From Tubulanus polymorphus (taxonomy: Eukaryota; Nemertea; Palaeonemertea; Tubulaniformes; Tubulanidae), in the NCBI RefSeq assembly GCF_964204645.1, contig NC_134035.1, positions 9,426,501-9,486,500 on the forward strand: a DNA stretch of 60,000 bases, given 5' to 3'. The first letter of the stretch is position 1. Each line of letters begins with the position of its first letter. Shown here piece after piece: positions 1 through 10,796 of the stretch. The notes under the pieces are model-generated. The model saw only the letters and a program-made list of their open reading frames with translations, was not told the DNA's origin and searched no databases. A program made the position numbers and the translations under genes.

Positions 1-168
1 ACTTTTTCCGTAATCAGTTCGCCGATCTGTAGACATTTTTAGATTATTTCAGTGTCTATAAAATTAATTGCTATTACTATAGAAATACTCATAATCTATT
101 TTACTTAGATTCATTTCATTTTTTTTGTAATGTGATTAACTATTAATCTTCTCACTCGTAAGTTTTCA
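1..168. other. AT-rich flank, nothing recognised
   Basis: AT-rich sequence with T-runs. No splice-bounded open segment or repeat match was seen. If the large minus-strand gene proposed here is real, this is its intron, with the shared downstream exon to the left of the window. Confidence 0.5.
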
Positions 169-215
169 CCTGATGAAGCTTCTATTCATTAGAAGCGAAA
201 GCTCGTGCGTCAAAT
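169..215 (+). repeat. Hammerhead-like CTGATGA/stem/GAAA element, copy 1
   Basis: The sequence holds CTGATGA at 170-176, one extra A, a perfect 6-bp stem (GCTTCT/AGAAGC) with a 7-base loop, then GAAA at 197-200 and GCTCGTGCGTCAAATAAA. This resembles the conserved core of a hammerhead ribozyme (CUGAUGA, stem II, GAAA). The extra base before the stem and the lack of a clear stem III and cleavage triplet argue against an active ribozyme. A second copy starts at 401, and TACTACTCGTCTCGTT follows both copies. Such cores are known in the ends of Penelope-like retroelements; that origin is inference. Confidence 0.55.
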
Positions 216-400
216 AAATAGCTATACAGTACTACTCGTCTCGTTACTGATTTTAAACCTGGTTAACACGGCTACTCTACGAATATTCTACTCACTTGGT
301 AATTGGTTATCATAACACTTATATTAATTTGTTTGTAAATCACTCAGTTCTAGTGTCAATCTGCCATAAATACCGTTGTTTTTTCATTGAATATACTCAC

Positions 401-435
401 CTGATGAAGCTGCTACGAAAGCTCGCGCGTCAAAT
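401..435 (+). repeat. Hammerhead-like element, copy 2
   Basis: CTGATGAAGCTGCTACGAAA followed by GCTCGCGCGTCAAAT repeats the unit at 169-215, but its stem-loop is shortened to a few bases. The sequence TACTACTCGTCTCGTT recurs downstream near 488-503, so the duplicated unit is longer than the core. On the minus strand the same bases happen to read CAG/GTGAGT, which mimics a splice donor. Confidence 0.5.
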
Positions 436-1035
436 CATGGACTCTTCGTTTTAGAGTCCACGATAAACAAACTAGTTAACCTATATATACTACTACTCGT
501 CTCGTTGTACTCATACTATAGAAATAGATGGTAACAGGGCTGTATCTACAATTTAAATTTTTTTTGGGGGACAAAGCCACCCGAAAAAGGGCAGTTCTAT
601 AGGACATAACAATAATACATATATCCATCCTATTCGTATCTGAAATGTGTGGCACTCGACGTTGAAATTCGATTTTCAACCTGATGTACGAAAAAAGATA
701 AGGTTTTAAATTCTTTTCAAACGAGCAAAAGAAACGTCGCTCTCTATTTCCTGGGGATCGATTTTTGTTTTGTTTTCCGAATATATCAGAAACGGCGGTA
801 GGAGATGACTCGACGCCGCCGTGCGCGACTCGGGCTAGAAACTCAATAACAATCACAGCGTCATCAGATATTTTAGAAGAGACGCCAGATCTGTTAGCTC
901 GTTCGGATTGTAACGAGATTACGTTTCGATGAAATCTCGTTAGCGTTAAATGTTTTCGAAGACGATTTTACGAGAAAATTGCCTTCGTCGATATCATATT
1001 ATTTCGAAGAAATGCAGATCAGATTGCTAACTTAC
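436..1035. other. Intron-like stretch without a supported gene
   Basis: A 126-codon minus-strand frame spans 476-856 but has no splice boundaries, domain or compositional contrast. I treat it as chance. The rest is ordinary AT-rich sequence leading to the exon that ends at 1036. Confidence 0.5.
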
Positions 1036-1061
1036 CTGGTGAGATACTTGTCGGCGCTCAT
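1036..1061 (-). CDS. Candidate alternative first coding exon (MSADKYLT-)
   Basis: On the minus strand an ATG in good context (GCCATGA) opens eight codons, MSADKYLT, and then meets a near-perfect donor, CACCAG/GTAAGTTAG. Two bases (AG) are left for a split codon. The other two phases contain no ATG before a stop. No acceptor is visible just upstream, so this would be a true first exon with its 5' leader to the right, up to roughly 1150. It is the leftmost of a series of minus-strand first exons that all end in phase 2, so it is likely spliced to an exon beyond the left edge. The peptide is too short to identify. The start and donor are seen; the gene assignment is inferred. Confidence 0.5.
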
Positions 1062-1192
1062 GGCTTCGGCCGTACGGTATATTATTTCAAGATGACGTTC
1101 GATTTAGATATGAACCAAACGAAAACTCCGCCTCGAAAAACGAAAGCGGTTGTTCACCATTGATAAAACACTATATCCGTGTTGAAACGATG

Positions 1193-1330
1193 ATATAACG
1201 AGAATCCCACAATAAAGACGAGAAAATGATAGAGTAGTTTCAAGTCGAAACGTTGAATAAACTACCAGCTCAAGGAAACATGTTCGGACTTCATTATTTT
1301 CTCGTCTTTATTGTGGGATTCTCGTTATAT
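1193..1330. mobile_element. Fold-back MITE-like element (family A) with ~38-bp TIRs
   Basis: ATATAACGAGAATCCCACAA at the left is mirrored by its complement at 1290-1330, giving inverted arms of about 38 bp around GTCGAAACGTTGAATAAACT and CTCAAGGAAACATGTTCGGA. The same arms and core occur at 21520-21716, and halves recur at 2308, 7742, 20006, 31353, 32580 and 56165. No protein is encoded, so mobility would depend on another element. Confidence 0.75.
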
Positions 1331-2250
1331 TAGCGAAATTGGTTGCTTATTTTCGAACACGACTGGTGGGTGGTAACCGAAGTCAAATTGATAAAATACG
1401 CTGGCGTTTTTGCGAAGACTATCCGCGCGTAGTAAAACACACATCAGAAAAAAAACATCCCTCATCCGCTCTCTATCACAACCGGTGATGATTTATCAAT
1501 GTCAATTATCAACATAATCCGGTAGCGAAATATACTAAACCAGCATCGTACGAAAACATGGCTATCGCTGCGTCATCTCATCCTAACAACAAATTAGCAG
1601 CGCGTTGTATCGTATCAACTTTTGGAATCGGAGTTATATCGAGTTTACAGACGAAAGTGGCTTATAAGTTAGAATTCTCGTTCGGAACGACGAATTTCCG
1701 CCATCGACACATCTACGACACAGCAGCCGGTCGATTGTATATGTATATATATATATATATATATATACCCCACGAGAAAGTTATATAGCGCCTAATATAT
1801 AATACAACGACCGAAATCAGAGACTGAAGAAATTGATGCCGATCTGACGGATCTGCACCGACGCAAGTCTAAGCGCGGCGGTTAATATTCCCGATTCCTG
1901 GTTGACAGTTCTTGACAAGGCGGTAAACACTAGCATTATGGATATCGCAGAGTTTAACTGTTAATATATATTAAGTATCACAAATAGGCATTATACGTGA
2001 TTACATGTTTCTGTCATGGCTCGTATCGACTATCGCCAATTTGTCAAACATGATAGATTTATGTGTACTGCACGTTCGTTTCAGGATATCTCATAACTCG
2101 TGATATTGTCAATAAAACCAACTCGGGATGAGTTAGGTACATTTCTCTTTTCGTTAAGGCTTATGCGCTGGGAGTTTATAGCGATGGGTTTATAATCAGA
2201 GGAAGTTGATTAATTTAACTGGACATGACTGTAGAGGAACATTTACGCTC
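1331..2250. other. Unassigned stretch with a (TA)n microsatellite
   Basis: No splice-bounded coding segment was seen. The frame at 1558-1788 is chance: its C-terminal Tyr/Ile/Met run comes from the TA microsatellite at 1744-1767. Confidence 0.5.
1744..1767. repeat. (TA)12 microsatellite
   Basis: Uninterrupted TA dinucleotides. Confidence 0.95.
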
Positions 2251-2306
2251 ATCGCCGTGCAGGGAATCGAACCTGATCACATCCCTAGAATCGTGGTGGA
2301 GTAGAG
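2251..2306 (-). mobile_element. tRNA-derived SINE fragment (B box)
   Basis: Read on the minus strand, 2263-2273 is GGTTCGATTCC, a pol III B box. It sits in GATGTGATCAGGTTCGATTC, which closely matches copies at 17.33 and 17.65 kb. No paired acceptor stem is present, so this is a SINE fragment and not a tRNA gene. It abuts the fold-back element at 2308. Confidence 0.5.
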
Positions 2307-2307
2307 A

Positions 2308-2450
2308 CAATCCCACAATAATAACGAAAAAAAAATCCGATAATGTAACTGAAGCTGGTAGTTTATTCAACGTTTATTCAATATATCCTTATAGTCATCT
2401 TCAGGAATGAATTATTCCTGAAGATGACTATTAGGATATAGTATTTCATG
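2308..2450. mobile_element. Family A fold-back element with inverted hammerhead-like cores
   Basis: The element starts with CAATCCCACAATAATAACGA. Its centre is a large palindrome, AGTCATCTTCAGGAATGAAT, followed by the complementary ATTCCTGAAGATGACTATTA. It therefore carries two head-to-head CTGAAGATGACTAT cores, the motif seen singly at 7.74 and 20.0 kb. The terminal arms are less complete than in the 1193 copy. Confidence 0.6.
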
Positions 2451-3809
2451 AATCGTAATCGCGGTGGAGTCTTGCGCCACGTAACCAGATTCGAAGCCTT
2501 TATACGGAGAATGAATCGCGGTCGTTCGAATATTATTTGGTATCAAGGCTACGCTTATGTCGTGTACCGGTGTCTGACGGAATATTCATAGGTTTCCAGT
2601 TAATTTGCAGTTTTCAATCAAATGATATTTGCTTCTTTCAGGTATTGTTATAACCGACGACGCCGATCGAAACCGTGGGTACGAATACGTTTCACCAATA
2701 ACAACAAATGTGCGTTCATCAACTGCGTGCATCCTCGTATCACGCACAGTGACGACAGCGGCGCGTCGATATCTTCAAGCGTCAAACGAAATGTGCAGTC
2801 ACGTTTTCCCCTCGTTTGTACAATAATTATAAGCACTTGACTTGATTTGAAAATGGGAAATGTTTTTAGTTAAGGAGAAGAGCTTGCGCGCGAGATTTTT
2901 AAGATTTTTTTTAGAAATGTCTTCCAGCAGTCAACGCTATTAAGGTCACCAAACACATAAGAAGGGCTGCCGTGCATGCAATTGGTCCCGGGTAGATAAT
3001 CTCCACGAACGAGGAATTTTGTTACGACTTTCTAGAGGTACTAAGACAACACTAACTTTACGCGCGATTGCGTTTTACGATGCCATCAAGTTCGTTACCC
3101 TGCGAGAGAGGATGAGGAGCAAAAACAAGACAGTTGGCCTGTATTTCATATATTTCCGAATGCAAAGCTTCGAAATTGTTACTCGTGAAAATATCTTATG
3201 AAACATTATGAGTATTCTATATATCTGTCGCGGCAGTTTGGTCGTGTCGGCGATGACGGCGTGAAAATATGTAGATTTATACACAAAGCTAATTTCATAT
3301 TGTCTCTCGGAGTCAGTCAGCGATCGGAATTCAATATAGAATCCTTTGAAGGTTCGCTAGGCGTATTAGGGATAGACAAGGCCGGCGCTGATGAGGTCTA
3401 GTCCCCTGGTGAAAATGTATTGATGGGAAATATCAATTGCGGGTATTGAAATGCTGAGTAATTCAATTCGACAAAAGTTCACCGCGCGTAGTTCGACTAC
3501 TCGGCTATAGACCGTCTAATGGACATACTACATTTCGACGAACGCTGACGATGCCTCTTAAAGTCAGTGTGAAGGTTGAGAGTGTTTCTCAAAGAGGGGG
3601 AGAAATATATAGATATCGACACAAAATGGTTCAGTGATCGATTAATCAAAGACCATCTACAAACAAAATGAAATATATAGAATAATATTTCAGTTTGAAA
3701 ATTTTGTATTTATGAGACATTATTTCTAAGTCAGTTTCGAAATAGAGAATTTTTTACCGTTAAAATAACATGTTTTATTTGATTATTATTCAGTGATTTC
3801 TTTTTTGTT
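2451..3809. other. Unassigned stretch
   Basis: Several overlapping 60-72 codon frames occur on both strands at 2622-2840 and 3019-3401. None has splice boundaries or a recognisable motif. A degraded B-box-like string lies near 2487. Nothing else is supported. Confidence 0.45.
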
Positions 3810-3911
3810 ATGAGATTTCCCCGGAGATTAATGCAGTATTTTTTCTATAAAAATCCTCTTATTCCTGTCTCAACGGAGAGATTCAGAGATGATTTAGATA
3901 ATTTGTTCGAG
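3810..3911 (+). CDS. Weak plus-strand exon candidate (34 codons)
   Basis: An open frame from ATG at 3810 (MRFPRRLMQ..., ending RDDLDNLFE) runs into the donor-like GAG/GTAAGC at 3912. The tail looks more protein-like than average and is acidic. Against it: no acceptor or partner exon was found, the phase is 0, and it lies opposite to the minus-strand exon series. It may be an unrelated gene fragment or chance. Confidence 0.18.
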
Positions 3912-5052
3912 GTAAGCAAAAATTCGACCAATCGGTGAAGAAACTGACGTAAGTTAAGACCATGAATGAATGATTCAGATCGAAAACAAGTGTTATTGCA
4001 TCGATGCTCAGCGACCAAATCGGATTGAAAAAAACATCCATCTTTACTTTTTTCCATTTTTCGTAAACTGCGTTTCCAATAACGGGCAAATAATGATCTT
4101 TTCTAGCTGCGCATATCCGGCAGTGGACAAAAAAGCCGTACTCGTCCGAAATTAGAACTGTATTTTTTGCAGATCGCCAAAGTAGAACTGGATTAGACAT
4201 GCGGGCCACTCGCTTCGCCATCAATTTCGCCTGTTACATTACCGACGTTTTTGCCGATGATGAACGAGCGCTGAAATAGCGGCTGCAATACGCCGCGTAA
4301 CGAGCGACTCTGTTCGGTGGTTGCTGGTGGTAGTTTGATTAATAAATTGTCGCACAAGTAGATGATACAGAATCTGGTCAAACTTCGTCATATACTCGCG
4401 CGCGCGGTCGCCTACGATGTAATGAATCGCGGCGATAATGTATGAATGTAAGTCAATATGAAATTGTAAATGTCATTTCAGCCGCGCTGTATGCATCGAC
4501 GTAAAAACAATTCATTACGTCGCGTCTGTGCGGAGCCCCGGAGGTGACATGGTGAAAAATGAATATTTTTCTTTCATGGGAACGAAGTCTTTTTTCGTTC
4601 GAACGTTTTTAGTCGATTTTAATGACAATTCCCACCGACCCCGGAATCCATGCAAGTGGTCGAACAGATTCCCCAAAGAGATCAAAGCCATTTTGCAGTC
4701 ATTCATCGATTCCATGACTACCTGATATCCATTAGTCCCACGAAAAGATTATTTCGTTCCAACCAAAAACTTTTGGTTACCACGAAAAAGAAAATATAGA
4801 TTTGTCACCCGCGGGGCTACGTATGTCTGCTGTTATTGGGATTAGGGAGAAGTTTGTAATTGTTTATCTCGCGTGGAAAGCACGAAAAACCTGTTGATGA
4901 ATCATTCGTTTGTTTCGGATTAGGCTTCATTATAAAAGGCGTTTGGAAACTTAGCAAGATAGAATAGAATAGTAAACTCCATATTTTTTATTTACCAATC
5001 AATTAATTTGAAATAAAAAGAGTTTATGAAGTAGATATTTTTTGTTATTATT
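3912..5052. other. Unassigned stretch
   Basis: A 113-codon minus-strand frame (3883-4224) and smaller frames at 4193-4381 and 4515-4725 have no splice or homology support. A loose inverted similarity (TGGGAACGAAGTC near 4578 against its complement near 4742) hints at an old worn element. Confidence 0.4.
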
Positions 5053-5476
5053 TAGGCCTTTTTCAAATTACTTGGAGTAAAGACCCGGCTCCCAGAATAC
5101 TGCAACAAATCATCAAATTGAAAAAAAAGATTCTTAGTCCTCCTTCGCGTTTTCATCTTTTTGTTATATCCATCTTGATTTTTCAATCTAGTAACTTGTA
5201 AAATCTATTTTCAAAATTGATTAATTTCATGATTTGCAAAAAAGTTAGTTTTTTTAATTCTCCCATTATTTGAAACAAATACATACAGTTTTCACTCTTT
5301 TTTTGTTTTTTTTTTCTGAAGTCCTTCCTAGGTTGTATGAGGAAAACACTCAAAAAGTAAAAGAAAATTTATTTTCATTTTTCCTGTTCCCTTCCATTTT
5401 AAAACACCGATTGAAAATGTTTTTCATTTCTATTTTCTTCCCTTCGCCCTCTCCAAGTAATTTAAAAAGGCCTTAA
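5053..5476. mobile_element. MITE-like element with ~25-bp TIRs
   Basis: TAGGCCTTTTTCAAATTACTTGGAG at 5053-5078 is the inverse of CTCCAAGTAATTTAAAAAGGCCTTA at 5452-5476, with one or two indels. The interior is T-rich on the + strand and contains no transposase. The target duplication is unclear. A 36-bp palindrome begins directly after the right end. Confidence 0.65.
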
Positions 5477-5512
5477 CCTCGTGTTAATATACTTAAGTAT
5501 ATTAACGCGAGG
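5477..5512. repeat. 36-bp near-perfect palindrome
   Basis: CCTCGTGTTAATATACTT is followed by its reverse complement with a single mismatch and no loop. It abuts the right TIR of the element ending at 5476. Confidence 0.85.
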
Positions 5513-5633
5513 AAATGAAATATTATGATTTTAAAGATCCTTTTTTTTTATCAAAAGCTCAACAACAGACATTTGCAGAAACATCGGTACCAATTGTTTC
5601 ATGAGACGCGTGTAAATCGAATTAAAATCTTAC

Positions 5634-5653
5634 CTTTCCAGAACAGGCTGCAT
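5634..5653 (-). CDS. Candidate alternative first coding exon (MQPVLE-)
   Basis: On the minus strand, ATG with an A at -3 opens MQPVLE and meets the donor GGAAAG/GTAAGATT, leaving AG of a split codon (phase 2). The other two phases have no ATG before a stop. An in-frame TAA lies 14 codons upstream. The donor context GGAAAG/GTAAG is the same as that of the exon ending at 8554. An alternative is a 14-base internal exon after a weak acceptor ending ATGCAG. The six codons cannot identify a protein; the case rests on donor quality and on the shared phase. Confidence 0.35.
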
Positions 5654-6670
5654 TTTAATCCACGAATTAATAGGCAGAACAGATTAAGAGATTAAGCGGA
5701 GTATGGCTTTCCTTGCTTGTCGTAGTTAACGACGAAAGGCATTCCGCGTTTACTACCAATTGCGCGCTGCGTACAAATGTACTAAAATGACAGCACGGAT
5801 TTCGAGTTGGGTCGATGTATCATTATCGCCACACGGTGAAGTCCGACCAACAAGTCCCAAACCGCGCAACCGTAGTTTATTCGCTGTCGACTGCTCCGCG
5901 GTATCGGTAACTCTTCATACGGATTGTTTGTCTTTTAATCGCCAAAGCGCGGAAAAGTGAGGCCGTTTTAAAACGTACTACGTCGAATGGCTCGATGTCT
6001 GAATTAATGAAGAGTTCTTATCACCCATCACGCCTCTTCCCCGGGATTCATAATGTAATTATGCAATTTGAAATTATAATTTACGTTGACAGGAACGGTA
6101 GCGCAAGAGTGGGCCTCGCGGGAAGGTTTTTCAATTTTCTTCGCGAAATGCAGTGATATTTCGTTAATCAATTTCACACTTCAGCGGCGGTACCCCGTTC
6201 AAAAGGGTTAACCGATCCCGTTTCAAAACCAAGGTCAAACGTCGTTACGTGACGCAAGCCTCGCGATGTTGCAGCTACGGAGTATCGGCTTAAGGCGTTT
6301 CGACGTGTGTCTCCGAGTGCTACTATGGCAATCGAGGATCCACCTAGTGGCGCTAGTATAGTCGGTCTTCTGCGCGTAAGCCGAATGGCATCAGACCACA
6401 ATTAGGTTAGTAGCTCGAAGATGCGTAGGGCCGGACCCCAAAAATGGTACCTAGAGTGAAGAAGAGGTCCCCCATAAATGTTGCCATAATTTCTGCAAAT
6501 TGGATAGGTAACGAAATTCGGTTATGTATGAAATCCATTGATCCTGAGAGACAGATTGATGATGAAATAAGGAATTCCCTGGACTTTCCCTTTTCCTTTT
6601 TTGCTTGGAGTAAGGGTACTAAACACGGTGGGGATTCCCTTAGATAGTGGGCTCGGATGTACTGGCATAC
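5654..6670. other. Unassigned stretch
   Basis: Frames at 5760-5960, 6174-6401 and 6407-6706 overlap on both strands without splice support. I found no repeat match. Confidence 0.4.
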
Positions 6671-6741
6671 CTGTACTGGGATATGGGTATGTGGGGCGAA
6701 AACCACTTCAATGCGTAGCTAAGATGCTGGCTATGAGCCAT
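6671..6741 (-). CDS. Candidate alternative first coding exon (23 codons)
   Basis: On the minus strand an ATG opens 23 codons, beginning MAHSQHLSYALKWF and ending IPISQY. It is followed by the donor TACAG/GTATGCC, leaving AG (phase 2). Neither other phase contains an ATG before a stop. The donor is of the GTATG class and somewhat weak. The peptide is plausible in composition but unknown. If real, it is another alternative N-terminus of the gene whose common exon lies to the left. Confidence 0.35.
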
Positions 6742-7741
6742 AAGCAGGATTTCCCCTAAATTTACGCGCTTATATATGAACTAAACTCTCGAATTGCTTG
6801 TTTTTACTATAGGATATAGAAGAATTTGGAATAGTGGTCTGAGCTCGAATGCCAGACTACCCATAGGATAACTGGATTATCGGCTGCCCATTATCATAGT
6901 GGAAGAGTCTCAGAGATATTTAGAAAATGGATTCGGGGCAACGAGAACAAACGAAAATATTTGACGCTCGAATCATTCGTAGCTACCTCACGTGAAGTCG
7001 GTCATGTGTTGGATGGTATTGGTAATCGTCGTTTCGTTCAGCGCGGAGATGCGTGCGTAATGAAAGATACGTTATCACGGTCGGGCCACATCCCTCCTGA
7101 ATAATAATACTTCCCCGAGTTACAGTTCCACGAAGTAAGTCAAGGAAAGGGCTTTCGGATTGTCCAGGGAATCGACTTATTATTGCTATTCGATACGCGG
7201 AGCGCTAATCCTACTATGTAAACAACAGTTCTTTCTGATTATAGCCGCAACGAAAATTGTCTTTGAAATGCTTTAAGGAATATGACTGTTTACAGTAAAA
7301 AGTCTTTGGGTCGGTGATGTTTAATGATATGATATGCCATGATTTAATATTTCGCTATTAAGTAATTCTAACAATATATGTGTGCGAATGAGTAAGTGAA
7401 ATTGAATTTTAAGGCATCGATGCTCTATGTAGCGCTGTGGCTTACGATGCATTACTTCACTTCAGCAGCTAGTAATAACTCTTGAAGCCGAGGCAACAGA
7501 TGCGAGGTATGTTGATTACCGAACGACTGTAAGACAATACGGCCGACGAGCGGCACTGATCCGCACAGTTGCTGACCTCCAAAACCTTTCGAAAATCTCC
7601 CAGGTACGATTATATAGATTGCAGACATTTAATATTGATATTTTGTGAGCTATAACGAAAAAGAATGCGTTTTTGCAACTTTCCAAAATCTGTAATCGAC
7701 GTTTACACCCTAATAGTCATTTCGGGAAAAACGGTAGCAGT
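6742..7741. other. Unassigned stretch
   Basis: AT-rich sequence with no frame above about 50 codons. A weak minus-strand donor near 6993 follows a four-codon ATG frame and is not enough to call. Confidence 0.45.
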
Positions 7742-7850
7742 CTTTTCCTGAAGATGACTATCAGGTTAAAGTCGAAACATTGAAATAAACTACTAGCTCA
7801 CGGAAACCTTACGGACGTGTTTTCTATTTGTATCGTTGGATTTTGCCGAG
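7742..7850 (+). mobile_element. Half copy of family A with hammerhead-like core
   Basis: TCCTGAAGATGACTATCAGG, a stem partner AAAGTC, then GAAACATTGAAATAAACTAC and CTCACGGAAACCTTACGGAC match the right half of the fold-back elements. The core has the order CTGAAGA, one base, hairpin, GAAA. Confidence 0.6.
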
Positions 7851-8553
7851 CTAAATATGGGGGGCCGTTGTTTGGAATTGGGTGATATTAATCATGATTT
7901 TCATTTTCTTGTTTAATAACCTGTCGTCCGAGCCTCATTGCTAGGTGAACATTATTAGGCCACATGTTTAGATCGAAAATTCCCTTCGTGTTCTGATACA
8001 GCAGACACATCGGAATGTGTCATCTGCGGCATGCTTTACCGAATCCACCGGAGATCGTCTTATCGCGAGAGCTAATTATCTGGAAACACCGACACCAACA
8101 CGCGACGACAGTCAGTGGTCAAATGAACTCTTAGTGTTCGGCGTCGTGGCTGAAAATTATCCCGTTAATTAGCACGATAACTATCAACAAACCGAATAAA
8201 GTCACGACTGGACAATCAGCTCATTAACGACACAGTGGTCACCGTCCAAGAAACGGCGAGGTTGCTTTTATAGGGACTCAGCCTCGCGTGTTTGTACGAA
8301 TGCAGAGATTTCTCATGATTTATATTGCGACATGGTCTAGATTAAGAAAGGAAACAGTTTTGAGAAATCCCCAGGATCTAGCTATAAGATTTCAGGGCAA
8401 TGCCTGTATTGAAGTAAATTAATGCACATTATTTCATTAACAATAAAACATGAAAAGATGATGCTGAAATTTTAAAAGAGTCCTTTATACCGTTGCCCTA
8501 TACTCTGAAAGTAACCAAATAAAGAGTTCATAGACGATTCACATATAACTTAC
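7851..8553. other. Unassigned stretch
   Basis: No frames, repeats or splice-bounded segments stand out between the family A copy and the exon ending at 8554. Confidence 0.45.
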
Positions 8554-8675
8554 CTTTCCAATTTATGCATATGGGCAACCTTTTGATTGATCGGTGGTGT
8601 ATCCGTTGAATTGCGCATCGGAGGCACCTGATCTCCCTTTAATTGTTTTTGAAGCGCGGCCAAATCGAGAGGCAT
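8554..8675 (-). CDS. Probable alternative first coding exon (40 codons)
   Basis: This is the best exon candidate in the window. On the minus strand, ATG at 8673-8675 (A-rich context, AAAAATGC) opens 40 codons starting MPLDLAALQKQLKGD, passing RNSTDTPPINQK and ending MHKLE. It then meets an excellent donor, GGAAAG/GTAAGTTA, leaving AG (phase 2). An in-frame TAA lies upstream of the ATG and there is no acceptor between them, which fits a first exon with a short leader. The other phases hit stops at once or lack an ATG. The peptide is hydrophilic with a Lys/Gln-rich start, no signal peptide and no domain I recognise. Being under 60 codons, it is easy to miss in a plain frame search. Confidence 0.55.
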
Positions 8676-10267
8676 TTTTAATGATGTTTGTGATTATTCC
8701 CGTTCTTATAAAATCTAGAATCTCAGACGGCTCTCTCACGACGCTCAGAGTATCGATCGAGACTCAATTTTCTTCTATCTATATCGGCGTGTATTCCTTA
8801 TTGTCCGTACAGATGATGGTACTACGAAACATTATTGTGTACAAGTAGGTTCATCGGAAATTTACTTTTACCGTAGCTTCTATCAATGCTGGCGTGAACG
8901 TTCTTTCGCGTTGAACATAGGAACTGTTTTAGCGCTGCTGGATGGCGCGATACTATTTTGTGTGTAGAACAGCGCGGCCACAAAGACTGTTGATGAAGTC
9001 AGTTCCCGCGACAGGTCGGGGGTCTCGATCCGGGCGACGATCTTTGCGATGATAATATACGTCCGCCCTTCTATATATTATATCCGAAACGAATCGATCG
9101 CCATCGAAAATCGTTAATGTTGCTGCAAAACATGAAAACGGAGCCGGCAGTTCATCGAATTTTTGTCGACTCGGCTTGCGAAACGAGTTGTTCGTCTCTT
9201 GTCAACGGACAATATGAAGTATTTCGCCGACAGCTAAGATCGATCATCGATGGGCGTTGAATACATATAAAGACCTATCAGATCACTGACGTTTAAAGTC
9301 AACGGTTCATTTCGTACGTTGCTTTAAATGAGAAATCAATTCCTATATCCAGGGTCCCGACCAGTGAAAGAGAGAGAGAGAGAGCAGATTTATAGTCGTT
9401 TTACGTAATTGTACCAAAATCCCTACACTATACTATTATCGTATCCTCGGAGACTGGTCCAGAGCTTCAAACTATAACATCCGCGCGGCTACTTTCCTAA
9501 TGTCATTCTGCACTTCCACTAATGTAGAAATGAATATCGCGCCATCGCAACGCACGATAGTCACACGTAGAGGATTTGTCGTTGACCTCTGCGAAACCGA
9601 ACGGATCAGCTGCCGAATCAAATCGTAATCGACCTCTCGTTGTATTTGCGCGCATTCGATTCGTTCGTTCCTCCTTGCCGCATCCGACGTTGATAATCGT
9701 CCGTTTCTTCAAAAAAGACATATCGTGTAAACGACGCAGTTGCTTCGAATCGATCGACCGATATCTTATTATCTTATATATCGTTCATTCGATCTGATTT
9801 ATTAAAATTAAAATCAATCGTATTCAAATTCAACGTTCAAGAAAACCGGCAGATGTTTCTAAAGCGCTTGTAGCGTTAAGCGGCGTTTAAAAATGGATTC
9901 GACCTTTCTCAAAACGAGAAGGCGGCGAAAGATTCTTCAAATACGCGCCTTAATATTAATTGAATGTAAACTGATAAAGTAAAAACGATTATGAATTTCA
10001 TCGAAAATAAACACGAAATATTCTACGCATTTTTATTAGTATAAAAAAATGAATTATGCATCGATTTGTCAGATGTGTTCTTATTGGTCAGTTCGTCGAA
10101 TACCCTCCCATCTAATGAGTCAAACTGGGATATAGTCCTCCATTCTTAAGAAACTGGGCACAACTTAAATTTCCCTGGAACTAAATTAATTTTCCTATTA
10201 ACAATCTCTCAAAAAGACATATAGTTGAATCCGCTTCGATTTGTCAGTCTCAACAGTCCTCATAACA
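8676..10267. other. Leader/promoter side of the 8554 exon, then unassigned
   Basis: The first 200 bases would hold the leader and promoter of the exon above, but no clear TATA box is seen. A short GA microsatellite lies at 9367-9384. Overlapping 72-84 codon frames at 8594-8848 and 9503-9797 lack support. Confidence 0.4.
9367..9384. repeat. (GA)n microsatellite
   Basis: About eight GA units in AAAGAGAGAGAGAGAGAG. Confidence 0.8.
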
Positions 10268-10330
10268 AACTTTTCAAAATACGTCAGTACTCTATTCCCA
10301 ATAACCTAACTTTTGTGCAGTAATTCGCGT
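10268..10330. repeat. Short dispersed repeat, copy 1 (pair at 11086)
   Basis: CAGTACTCTATTCCCAATAA followed by CCTAACTTTTGTGCAGTAAT matches 11086-11143 (CAGTACTCTAGGCCCCATAA, CCTAACTATGTGCAGTGATT) in direct orientation about 820 bp away. Confidence 0.6.
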
Positions 10331-10596
10331 CTTTCATATATTCATATATTGTATATTCTATGTTTCTTCCTTATGTTCTCTTAATCTAATTGGAAAAATA
10401 ATCCTAATTAAGCCTTTACGCATTTGTTATGCATTAAGAATATCCATTGTTCAAAGCCGCGTCTCGAGAAGTTATTTATGTCGAATATTAAGAGTTACGA
10501 CACGACAACGCCGCGAAAAACCTAACACATTTTTACACACACAATAAACCGTAAGACTTATTTCAGCCGAGTCGTTATTTTGATATATCGTTTTAC

Positions 10597-10658
10597 CTAT
10601 TCATTCGATGGCCAAACGATGCGTGCGCGTCTGGCGAATATTGGTCGGAACTTTCCCT
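10597..10658 (-). CDS. Weak internal exon candidate
   Basis: On the minus strand an acceptor-like TCATTTTATAG is followed by 20 open codons, RESSDQYSPDAHASFGHRMN, and a donor ATAG/GTAAAAC leaving AG. It would begin in phase 0 and end in phase 2. The end phase agrees with the first-exon series and the residues look natural for a disordered segment. The donor is weak (GTAAAA), so confidence is low. Confidence 0.22.
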
Positions 10659-10796
10659 CTATAAAATGATTCTCGATGGTGGAAATTTCCTGATTTATCG
10701 CGATGCGTGTCACGCAAAATGAACATTACGCGTTGTATACGACGTGTGCGCGTTTATGGACGTATCGCGCACACTTAATGAAACTATCGCCGCGAC

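Noticed and set aside
396-412. Minus-strand CATCAG/GTGAGT donor
   Set aside because: It is the complement of the CTCACCTGATG start of the hammerhead-like repeat, so the donor string is a by-product.
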